From Phycisphaerales bacterium (GTDB lineage: Bacteria > Planctomycetota > Phycisphaerae > Phycisphaerales > SM1A02), in the NCBI GenBank assembly GCA_007135295.1, contig SLJD01000268.1:1-9606 (forward strand): a DNA stretch of 9,606 nt, written 5' to 3'. The notes beneath the pieces were generated by a model that worked only from the letters and a program-made list of their open reading frames with translations, had not been told where the DNA came from and did not search any database. This document shows, in pieces, positions 1 through 5,319 of this stretch. Each line of letters opens with the position of its first letter. Position 1 is the first letter of the stretch. The translations under genes and the position numbers were made by a program.

Positions 1-1086
1 CTGCCGCTGCTGATCAACCAGTGGGCGAACGTCGTCCGCTGGGAAATGCGCACGCGGCTGTTCCTGCGGACGGCGGAGTTTCTCTGGCAGGAAGGCCACA
101 CCGCCCACGCCACCGAAGCCGAGGCCCGCGAGGAAACGCTGCGCATGCTCGACGTGTACGCGGACTTCGCCGAGAACTGGATGGCGATGCCCGTCTACAA
201 GGGCCGCAAGACCGAAAGTGAAAAGTTCCCCGGCGCGGTCGACACCTACACCATCGAAGCGATGATGCAGGACCGCAAGGCCCTGCAGGCGGGGACGAGC
301 CACTTTCTCGGGCAGAACTTTGCGAAGGCGTCGGGCATCGAGTTCCTCGATGACCAGGGCGAGCGCGTCCACGCGTGGACGACGTCGTGGGGCGTTTCCA
401 CGCGGCTCGTCGGCGGCCTGATCATGACCCACAGCGATGACGACGGGCTCATCCTGCCGCCCAAGCTCGCGCCGGCCCATGTCGTGATCCTGCCGGTGAC
501 CGTCCGGGCCGACGACCCGCAGGCCGTGCTCGATCACTGCCACCGCCTCGCCGACGAACTGCGACAGCAGACGTACCACGGCGAGCCGGTGCGCGTCGAG
601 ATCGACGACCGGGATCTGCGCGGCGGGGAGAAGCTCTGGCAGTGGATCAAGCGCGGCGTGCCGCTGCGGCTGGAGATCGGCCCGCGCGACATCGCCGAGG
701 ACGCGGTCTTCGTCGGCCGGCGCGATCAGGGGCCCAAAGACAAGCAGTCCGTGCCGCGCGGCCAGTTCATCGCCGAGGTCACGTCCATCCTCGATCAGAT
801 GCAGCAGACGCTGCTCGAACGCGCCCGGGCGTTTCGCGATCAGAACACCAGCGTCCTGACGAGCAAAGACGATTTCTACGACTACTTCAAGGGCGGCGAG
901 GAGAGCCGGGAAGCGGGCTTTGCGCTGGCGCACTTCTGCGGTGATCCGGAGGTCGAAGCGCAGATCAAGGCCGACCTCAACGTCACCGTCCGCTGCATCC
1001 CGATGGACCGCGAGCAGACGCCCGGCACGTGCTTCATGACCGGCCGGCCGAGCGATCAGCAGGTGGTCTGGGCGAAGTCGTACTGA
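1..1086 (+). CDS. proS: Prolyl-tRNA synthetase, archaeal/eukaryote-like type (5' partial)
   Basis: Charges tRNA-Pro with proline in the cytoplasm. The reading frame is open from base 1, so the N-terminus lies outside the window; 361 residues are visible. Seen: class II motif 2 near residues 14-37 (RWEMRTRLFLRTAEFLWQEG), the proline/adenylate region with AGTSHFLGQNFAKA, and motif 3 near 129-154 with GVSTRLVGGLIMTHSDD and GLILPP, a hallmark of the ProS type 3 family. An anticodon-binding alpha/beta domain follows (about 156-257), then the C-terminal domain characteristic of this type, ending in the usual tyrosine (WAKSY). That domain keeps FCGD, RCIP and a TCFMTG segment; where many relatives have CxxC, the second cysteine is missing here, so zinc binding may be lost. 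The last 53 bp overlap the end of the convergent gene on the other strand. Identification is secure. Confidence 0.96.
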   Translation: MPLLINQWANVVRWEMRTRLFLRTAEFLWQEGHTAHATEAEAREETLRMLDVYADFAENWMAMPVYKGRKTESEKFPGAVDTYTIEAMMQDRKALQAGTSHFLGQNFAKASGIEFLDDQGERVHAWTTSWGVSTRLVGGLIMTHSDDDGLILPPKLAPAHVVILPVTVRADDPQAVLDHCHRLADELRQQTYHGEPVRVEIDDRDLRGGEKLWQWIKRGVPLRLEIGPRDIAEDAVFVGRRDQGPKDKQSVPRGQFIAEVTSILDQMQQTLLERARAFRDQNTSVLTSKDDFYDYFKGGEESREAGFALAHFCGDPEVEAQIKADLNVTVRCIPMDREQTPGTCFMTGRPSDQQVVWAKSY

Positions 1087-2230
1087 TCGCCGCGGCGTCA
1101 CGCGGATCGGCCCCGGTCGTCGCCTGCCCGGTCGCCTGCCACGAATACAGGTCCGCCGGATCTTCCACTGGGTCGGTCGGGTCGTGATCGTCCTCGCCCG
1201 GCAGCAGCGCATCGCGATGCACGTGGCCGGCGGCGGCGATCGCCAGCGCCGCTGACATTCCCCCGCATGCGACTGGCGCAAAGCGGCGAACGCGCGGAGC
1301 ATTCATGAGCGAACCGGTGATGGGCGAACCGGTGATGAGCGAACCGGGCGACACGGCGAACCCCGCGCCCAGCGCGACAAGCCCGGCCAGCAGCAGCGTG
1401 TATTCAAGCCACTGCTCTGCGGATGAATCCTGGTACCCCCACCCGGCGAACCAGACGAGCGAGCCGATCAGCACCGCCGCCTGCCCGCCGCCGCGCACGA
1501 TCGACGACGGCGTGATCTGCCCGCCTTCATGCCCGGCTTCATGCCCGGCCCCATGCCCGACCTCATGCCCGGCCTCATGCCCGGCCCCACTCTTTCTATA
1601 CAACATGCTCGCAACCATTGACGCGACCCACGCCAGCGCGATCGCGATGGTCACCTGCGTGAACCGCGCCTGGCCGGTTCCGATGAGCACGCCCGCCATC
1701 CCGACGAGCCAGACCATCGCCCCCGCGGTCAGCCACGCCATCGCGCCCGACCGCTGCCGTCCGGTCATCGACCAGACGAGCACCGCCCCGCCTGCTCCCA
1801 CCGCCGCGGCCGACCACAACGCGGCCGGCAGCCACGGCAGCGTCAGCGTGCCGCAGACCGCAACGATCCACACCACCGCAGCGACGGCCGTCACGATGCG
1901 ACGGTGAGAGACGTGGCTGGCGGCAATCAGCACCCCGCCGAGCAGCGCCAGCCAGACGAGCCACTGCCAGCGGCTGTTTGGCGGAATCGCCGGCATGCTG
2001 AACATCCCGACGAACGCCACCGCGACGGCCGCTCCGACCGCGATCGCCCCGATCGATTCGCCCGGGCGGGCCATGCGGCGGGTGACGTCCCATTTCGCCG
2101 CCCGGGTCGATGCCCGGGTCGATGCCCGGATCGATGCCCGGGTCGATGCCCGGATCAACCGCGCGGCGATGATCACCGCCGCGGCGCACACGACTGCCAG
2201 GAGCAGGCCCATCGCTTCAGCGCGGCCCAT
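1034..2230 (-). CDS. Unrecognised multi-pass membrane protein with three repeat segments
   Basis: 398 residues; I do not recognise the family. About ten hydrophobic segments are visible (roughly 7-27, 58-78, 89-105, 111-128, 135-153, 163-184, 191-210, 250-265, 278-293, 318-335), so it should sit in the inner membrane. Three low-complexity segments come from DNA tandem repeats: RAST units after the first helix (26-44), a histidine-rich GHEA-type loop (216-236, six His), and GSLIT/GSPIT units (294-309). The C-terminal tail is acidic and then Ser/Pro/Arg-rich. The start is supported by AAGGAG (2237-2242) 6 nt before ATG. It lies 47 bp downstream of the YceI gene and may be cotranscribed with it. 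The last 53 bp run antisense into proS, so the extreme C-terminus may be an extension after loss of an earlier stop. The His-rich loop could bind metal, but that is speculation. Confidence 0.75.
   Translation of the reverse strand: MGRAEAMGLLLAVVCAAAVIIAARLIRASTRASIRASTRASTRAAKWDVTRRMARPGESIGAIAVGAAVAVAFVGMFSMPAIPPNSRWQWLVWLALLGGVLIAASHVSHRRIVTAVAAVVWIVAVCGTLTLPWLPAALWSAAAVGAGGAVLVWSMTGRQRSGAMAWLTAGAMVWLVGMAGVLIGTGQARFTQVTIAIALAWVASMVASMLYRKSGAGHEAGHEVGHGAGHEAGHEGGQITPSSIVRGGGQAAVLIGSLVWFAGWGYQDSSAEQWLEYTLLLAGLVALGAGFAVSPGSLITGSPITGSLMNAPRVRRFAPVACGGMSAALAIAAAGHVHRDALLPGEDDHDPTDPVEDPADLYSWQATGQATTGADPRDAAAISTTSPRPPADRSAGRS
1305..1349. repeat. 15-bp tandem repeat, three in-frame copies
   Basis: Three adjacent 15-bp units (ATGAGCGAACCGGTG, ATGGGCGAACCGGTG, ATGAGCGAACCGGGC on the plus strand) differ at only a few positions. 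In the minus-strand membrane protein they encode pentapeptide units GSLIT, GSPIT, GSLM. The unit length is a multiple of three, so copy-number change would keep the frame. Confidence 0.85.
1525..1584. repeat. 12-bp tandem repeat, five copies (GHEA-coding)
   Basis: Five consecutive 12-bp units of the form CYYCATGCCCGG (plus strand) run without gaps. Each contains the octamer ATGCCCGG, one copy having a final A. Read on the minus strand they encode a Gly-His-Glu-Ala-type tetrapeptide repeat in a loop between hydrophobic segments of the membrane protein. Confidence 0.9.
2101..2155. repeat. 12-bp tandem repeat, about 4.5 copies (RAST-coding)
   Basis: Units CCCGGGTCGATG, CCCGGGTCGATG, CCCGGATCGATG, CCCGGGTCGATG and a partial CCCGGATC follow one another. 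Each unit contains self-complementary stretches (CCCGGG, TCGA or ATCGAT). On the minus strand they encode Arg-Ala-Ser-Thr/Ile repeats directly after the first hydrophobic segment of the membrane protein, giving a positively charged stretch. Confidence 0.9.
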
Positions 2231-2277
2231 GATCGACTCCTTGCCATGCCCTCAACGAACGCGCTGGCCTGTGCTGG

Positions 2278-2910
2278 TTACTCAGCGATGCCCTGCACGC
2301 TGACAGTCACTTCAACGTCGTGGCCAAGGCCGTCGGGCATGTAATCAACGTCGTAGTCCATGCGATCGACCGTGAACGTGGTCTTCCAGCCCTTTCGCTG
2401 ACCGAACTGCTCGGAATCGCTTTCGCCGGTGTGCTCGATGTCGACGTCAATGGAATGCGTCCGGCCGTGAATGGTCAGATCGCCGTGAGCGCGGTACACG
2501 CCCTGCCGGTTCTGCGTGATGCGTTCGCTTTCAAAGCGAAGCGTCGAATGCTCGCGGGCGTTGAAGAAGTCCGGGCTTCGCAGATGGTTGTCACGATCCT
2601 CGTTGTTCGTGTCGATGCTCTCCGCGGCAATCTCCATCTCGATCCGGCTCTGATCAAGGTTCTCCGCATCGAGTACGAACTCGCCTTCCATCTCGTTGAA
2701 GCGGCCGTACACGTACGTCGTATCCAGGTGCTTGATGCGGAAGACGATCGATGAATGGACAGGATCGATGGTGTAGCGCGTCACATCAGTGTCCGCAGCG
2801 CCTGCCTGCGTTGTGGCGGTTGCGGGCGTCTGCATCCCCAACCAGGCGGCGCTTCCAGTGATGGCGACGGCGGCGATGCCGGCCACGATACCGGTCAGAC
2901 GTGTCTTCAT
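2278..2910 (-). CDS. YceI-family periplasmic lipid-binding-like protein
   Basis: 210 residues. An N-terminal signal sequence (K3, R4, then a hydrophobic run to about residue 24, and small residues ATAT near 30) indicates export. The YceI domain fills about 44-208: YTIDPVHSSIVFRIKH at the start, GRFNEMEGEF (69-78), SIDTNNEDRDNHLRSPDFF (98-116), the F/E-rich LRFES strand and GDLTIHGRTH (143-152). The family forms a lipocalin-like barrel that binds polyisoprenoids in the few characterised members and is often induced by stress. The start is supported by AAGGAG (2919-2924) 8 nt before ATG. It lies 130 bp downstream of the fluoride-channel pair, with a possible own promoter, and just upstream of the unknown membrane protein, which may be a partner in an envelope or isoprenoid-lipid function. 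The exact ligand cannot be told from the sequence. Confidence 0.93.
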   Translation of the reverse strand: MKTRLTGIVAGIAAVAITGSAAWLGMQTPATATTQAGAADTDVTRYTIDPVHSSIVFRIKHLDTTYVYGRFNEMEGEFVLDAENLDQSRIEMEIAAESIDTNNEDRDNHLRSPDFFNAREHSTLRFESERITQNRQGVYRAHGDLTIHGRTHSIDVDIEHTGESDSEQFGQRKGWKTTFTVDRMDYDVDYMPDGLGHDVEVTVSVQGIAE

Positions 2911-2952
2911 CCGTGTCTCTCCTTCTGCCTGTTGATCGTTTTCCCTGTTGCC

Positions 2953-2983
2953 TCGGGGTCACGGAACCCGACCATCACCCCGA
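2953..2983 (-). other. Hairpin in the leader of the YceI gene
   Basis: TCGGGGT (2953-2959) and ACCCCGA (2977-2983) are perfect complements around a 17-nt loop. On the minus strand the stem lies between the candidate -10 box and the yceI ribosome binding site, so it would form in the 5' leader. No U-tract follows, so it does not look like an intrinsic terminator of the upstream gene. Confidence 0.5.
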
Positions 2984-3003
2984 ACTGATTCGTGACGCTG
3001 GCA

Positions 3004-3009
3004 ACTATA
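3004..3009 (-). promoter_or_regulatory. Candidate -10 element upstream of the YceI gene
   Basis: TATAGT on the minus strand matches 5 of 6 positions of TATAAT in an otherwise GC-rich gap. No convincing -35 sits 16-18 bp upstream, so this is a tentative call. Transcription from here would give a leader of about 87 nt containing the 2953-2983 hairpin. Confidence 0.3.
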
Positions 3010-3040
3010 GGCCGCGGACTGGCTCTCCCGAGCGAATGGT

Positions 3041-3421
3041 TCACACGCCGCCCGCCAGCGCCCGTCCGATCCACAGCCCCGCGGTCGCAGCGACCAACCC
3101 CAGCCCGATCGATCCCGCCACGTTCCACGCGACATGCCGCCACGCTTTCTCTTCCATCAGGCGAAACGTTTCATACATCCACGTCGAGAACGTCGTCAGC
3201 GCGCCGAGAAACCCGGTCGCCAGGCCGAGCTGAACCGGCTCCGGCCACGCCGACACTCCCGCTCCGACCAGCAGGCCAAGCACCAGCGATCCGAGCACAT
3301 TGACCGCCATGGTGCCGATCGGCCAGTCGGTGCGCAATCGACCGGTTATCGCGACGTCCAGTACGTACCGTCCGACCGCGCCGATCGCCCCGCCGACCAT
3401 CACCGCCGCAAAGGTGATCAC
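3041..3421 (-). CDS. fluC: Fluoride exporter FluC/CrcB, subunit 2 of a tandem pair
   Basis: 126 residues, typical length, four hydrophobic helices. It should export fluoride through a dimeric channel in the inner membrane. Family motifs are present: GGAIGAVGRY (10-19), GTMAVNVLGS (36-45) with the conserved Asn41, and the TM3 break GFLGALTTFSTW (70-81), which holds the central Na+ site and the phenylalanine/threonine track in known Fluc proteins. Start chosen at GTG (3421), with AAGGAG (3428-3433) 6 nt upstream; GTG overlaps the stop of the preceding fluC as GTGA, so translation is probably coupled. Charges are concentrated in loops 1-2 (R28, R30) and 3-4 (K92, R95), suggesting N- and C-termini outside, the reverse of its partner. 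Confidence 0.95.
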   Translation of the reverse strand: MITFAAVMVGGAIGAVGRYVLDVAITGRLRTDWPIGTMAVNVLGSLVLGLLVGAGVSAWPEPVQLGLATGFLGALTTFSTWMYETFRLMEEKAWRHVAWNVAGSIGLGLVAATAGLWIGRALAGGV

Positions 3422-3912
3422 GGGTCTCTCCTTCTGTGCGATGGTGTTGACTTCCGCAGCACGCGGACAAGCATCACGCCGGCCAGCACCGCGAGCATCC
3501 CCAGCCCGACCGACAGCATGATGTACAGCAGCGCGACCGCGTGCCGGCCGGTTTCAAGCAGATGCACGAGGTCCACACTCAGGTTCGAAAACGTCGTGAA
3601 CGAGCCGAGCACTCCCGTGCCGAGCAGCGGATGCAGACGCGGCACCGATCGCGCGCCTTCCAGCACCATCGCCGCCAGCACGCCGAGCAAAAACGCCCCG
3701 GCGACGTTCTCAACCAGAATCGTCAATGGCAGGCGTCCCGGCTCGATCGGCCAGAGCAGGAGCAGGCCGTGCCGCGCTCCCGCGCCGATCGCTCCGCCGG
3801 CGGCAATCAACGCCAGCCGCTCAATATGAAACCGGCCGCCTCGGCATGGGGCTGCCAGCCATCCACCGCCGCCGGATGGAGCAGGTTGTTCTCGTTCAGG
3901 AGCCGCGGACAT
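3418..3912 (-). CDS. fluC: Fluoride exporter FluC/CrcB, subunit 1 of a tandem pair
   Basis: 164 residues, longer than usual because of a roughly 30-residue N-terminal extension and a basic C-tail. Four helices carry the family motifs GGAIGAGARH (39-48), LTILVENVAGAF (63-74) with conserved Asn69, and GTGVLGSFTTFSNLSVD (98-114). The usual GR-Tyr is RH here and the GT before the Asn is replaced by LT/E, so it has drifted more than its partner. The N-terminus (R24, R27, R32) and C-tail (R150, R153, K154, R160-162) are strongly basic, predicting both ends in the cytoplasm. No Shine-Dalgarno precedes the ATG at 3912; a -10-like TACACT sits 7 nt upstream and a hairpin overlaps that site, so the mRNA could be leaderless or the true start could be internal (CTG codon at residue 19). 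I found no fluoride-riboswitch consensus upstream. Confidence 0.9.
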   Translation of the reverse strand: MSAAPEREQPAPSGGGGWLAAPCRGGRFHIERLALIAAGGAIGAGARHGLLLLWPIEPGRLPLTILVENVAGAFLLGVLAAMVLEGARSVPRLHPLLGTGVLGSFTTFSNLSVDLVHLLETGRHAVALLYIMLSVGLGMLAVLAGVMLVRVLRKSTPSHRRRDP

Positions 3913-3914
3913 CG

Positions 3915-3930
3915 GGCGGAGTGTACCGCC
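3915..3930 (-). promoter_or_regulatory. -10-like TACACT and 5-bp hairpin just before fluC
   Basis: On the minus strand GGCGG-TACACT-CCGCC forms a five-pair stem with the hexamer TACACT (3925-3920) as its loop, ending 2 nt before the ATG at 3912. The distance from TACACT to the ATG is 7 nt, the geometry of a leaderless promoter. The same block CGGTACACTCC occurs at the same spacing before the gene starting at 6849. No -35 element is evident. Confidence 0.35.
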
Positions 3931-3970
3931 GGCCGGCCGCGCCTTCCTGTTGCCACATCAGGCACACCCC

Positions 3971-4687
3971 TCATGGAGACGCGCCGGGTCGTCGCGTACT
4001 GCGATCGAGCAGATGCAGGTTGTCAGGCGTCGCGCGATCCGGCGCGCCGATCAACGCCGCCGGCGTCCCGGCCCGGCTCAGCACAAGCAACAATTCATCA
4101 TCGTCCGCGATGACATGCAACCGCCGCGATTCGCTGACACTGACGAGCCGGATGCGGCCTGCCGCCTCGGATGACGCTTCATCGCTGGCGACAACAATCC
4201 GCCGCGCACGTTGTTCGCTGCCCGCACCATCCTGATCCACGGACCGGACCACGCGTGGCGAATGCTCGCCCACGACCACGACGCGACGGGCCGGCTCATC
4301 GACGATCTGCACACGATCCGCCGCCATCGAGCCACCAGCCGCACCACCGGTCGAATCACCAGTTGAGTCACCAGTTAAATCACCGATTGAATCACCGCTC
4401 GAGCTCCCGACTGCGACTCCGGCTTGTTCTCCGATTGATTCGCCAGTTGGCACGCCGGCTGGCCCCCCGGTCGGCGAGTCGGACCAGATCGCCGGCAACA
4501 GGGTAATCGCTGCCACGACCGCTGCACTTCCGCCGGCAACGCACCGCCGCCTTCGGCGTCGACGCCGCTCAGACGTAACAAGCCGCTGCTGCAGTTCCGA
4601 TCGCATCGCGCGTTTGCGCTCATGGAACGCGTCGCTTCGCGGCGGCCCGTTGTCCGGGCCGGCGGGAAACCTCTGCATCTCATTCAT
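3971..4687 (-). CDS. Single-pass membrane protein downstream of ECF sigma (anti-sigma-like position)
   Basis: 238 residues; no family recognised with certainty. N-terminal cytoplasmic part (1-48) contains a helix (FHERKRAMRSELQQRL, 21-36) and a run of eight arginines, then one membrane helix (about 50-68), then a Gly/Ser/Thr/Asp tetrapeptide-repeat linker (72-120), and an extracytoplasmic domain with repeated beta-type stretches (VQIVDEPARRVVVV, RIVVASDE, RLVSVSES) ending in DDDELLLVLSRAGTPAALIG. The start overlaps the sigma stop by 8 bp and has GGAG 7 nt upstream (4695-4698); an in-frame upstream ATG at 4723 lacks such support. Position and topology fit a regulator that holds or senses for the sigma factor, but no HxxxCxxC zinc anti-sigma motif is present, so the role is inferred from context only. 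Confidence 0.75.
   Translation of the reverse strand: MNEMQRFPAGPDNGPPRSDAFHERKRAMRSELQQRLVTSERRRRRRRRCVAGGSAAVVAAITLLPAIWSDSPTGGPAGVPTGESIGEQAGVAVGSSSGDSIGDLTGDSTGDSTGGAAGGSMAADRVQIVDEPARRVVVVGEHSPRVVRSVDQDGAGSEQRARRIVVASDEASSEAAGRIRLVSVSESRRLHVIADDDELLLVLSRAGTPAALIGAPDRATPDNLHLLDRSTRRPGASP
4329..4472. repeat. Degenerate 12-bp tandem repeat, about 12 copies
   Basis: Twelve consecutive 12-bp units follow the pattern GANTCACCRNTT on the plus strand, best preserved at 4353-4388 (GAATCACCAGTT, GAGTCACCAGTT, AAATCACCGATT) and drifting outwards. Read on the minus strand they give tetrapeptides such as STGD, SIGD, PTGE, AVGS at residues 72-120 of the membrane protein, forming the linker just outside the membrane. 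Confidence 0.85.
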
Positions 4688-5246
4688 CACCCGTCTCCAC
4701 TGCCCGGCGGCGCAGCGTCGCAAGCACGCGAACCAGCCGCGCGTGTGCCGCGCCGGGCGACAGGCTCATCCGCCGGCCGATTTCGGCGAACGTCAGATCG
4801 AATCGGTACCGCCACTCCAGCAACTGCGCCGCCGATCGGTCAAGCCGCACCAGTTCCCCGCGCAGCCATGACAACGACTCGGCCGACATCGGCACTCGAA
4901 GCCGGCTCTCGGCGGCAGCGTCACTGGCGCCAACCTCGCGCCGTCGTCGGCGGCGGTCCCGGCGCGCAGCGTCCACTGCCGCGCGGTACGCCGTGCGGGC
5001 CAGCCAGGCGTTCAACTGCGCTTCACAGTCAAAGACCGGCCGGGCGCGAATCAGCCGCATCATCACATCGTGGATGAGATCGAGGACCGCGGCTTCATCG
5101 CCACCGACCCACCGCCTCGCCTCGCGCTCAATGAACGCGAATCGGTCGTCGTACAGCCGGCCGAGCGCTTCGGGATCGCCGGCCGCCACCGCTTCGGTCA
5201 TGGCCCGGACCGATTCATCATCGGCCGCGCCCGACGGTGACGCCAT
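4680..5246 (-). CDS. ECF-type RNA polymerase sigma factor
   Basis: 188 residues. Directs RNA polymerase to a specific promoter set. Sigma region 2 lies at about 12-100, with VLDLIHDVMMRLIRARPVF (the core-binding and -10 melting helix) and LNAWLARTAYRAAVDAARRD followed by a very basic Arg stretch (96-103). Sigma region 4 lies at about 134-182, with the helix-turn-helix LTFAEIGRRMSLSPGAAHAR that contacts the -35. No region 3 and no extra C-terminal domain. The start at 5246 was chosen over 5294 because AGGAGG (5252-5257) lies 5 nt before it. It follows the STN-like gene by 73 bp and overlaps the next membrane-protein gene by 8 bp. The subgroup cannot be assigned by eye. Confidence 0.92.
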   Translation of the reverse strand: MASPSGAADDESVRAMTEAVAAGDPEALGRLYDDRFAFIEREARRWVGGDEAAVLDLIHDVMMRLIRARPVFDCEAQLNAWLARTAYRAAVDAARRDRRRRRREVGASDAAAESRLRVPMSAESLSWLRGELVRLDRSAAQLLEWRYRFDLTFAEIGRRMSLSPGAAHARLVRVLATLRRRAVETGDE

Positions 5247-5289
5247 GGATGCCTCCTGCTCCACTGGTGATCCCCTGCCCTGTCCGCCT

Positions 5290-5317
5290 CGCACTGCGGC
5301 GGCTTCCGATCAGTGCG
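5290..5317 (-). other. Hairpin between the STN-like gene and the sigma gene
   Basis: CGCACTG (5290-5296) and CAGTGCG (5311-5317) are perfect complements, with an inner CGG/CCG pairing possible in the 14-nt loop. On the minus strand it starts 2 nt after the stop codon of the STN-like gene. The sequence after it is GC-rich without a T-run, so it is more likely a partial attenuator or mRNA end-protecting stem than a full terminator. Confidence 0.5.
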
Positions 5318-5319
5318 AA

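Noticed and set aside
1305..1907. 200-codon plus-strand frame with CPASCPAP cysteine/proline repeats
   Set aside because: The striking Cys-Pro pattern is just the reverse complement of the GHEA-coding repeat. The minus frame has hydrophobic helices and a Shine-Dalgarno; this one has neither.
3014..3046. Intrinsic terminator after the fluC pair
   Set aside because: Only a 4-bp GCTC/GAGC stem with no T-run is present; too weak to call.
3134..3829. 231-codon plus-strand frame across both fluC genes
   Set aside because: Antisense shadow of two well-identified genes; composition Arg/Pro/Ser-rich with no domain.
3913..3990. Fluoride riboswitch upstream of the fluC pair
   Set aside because: I looked for the conserved crcB-motif pattern on the minus strand and found none; only the short GGCGG/CCGCC stem is present.
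5247..5294. Longer N-terminus of the sigma factor from 5294
   Set aside because: The extra 16 residues would be read from the intergenic hairpin and through the AGGAGG site that ideally serves the start at 5246.
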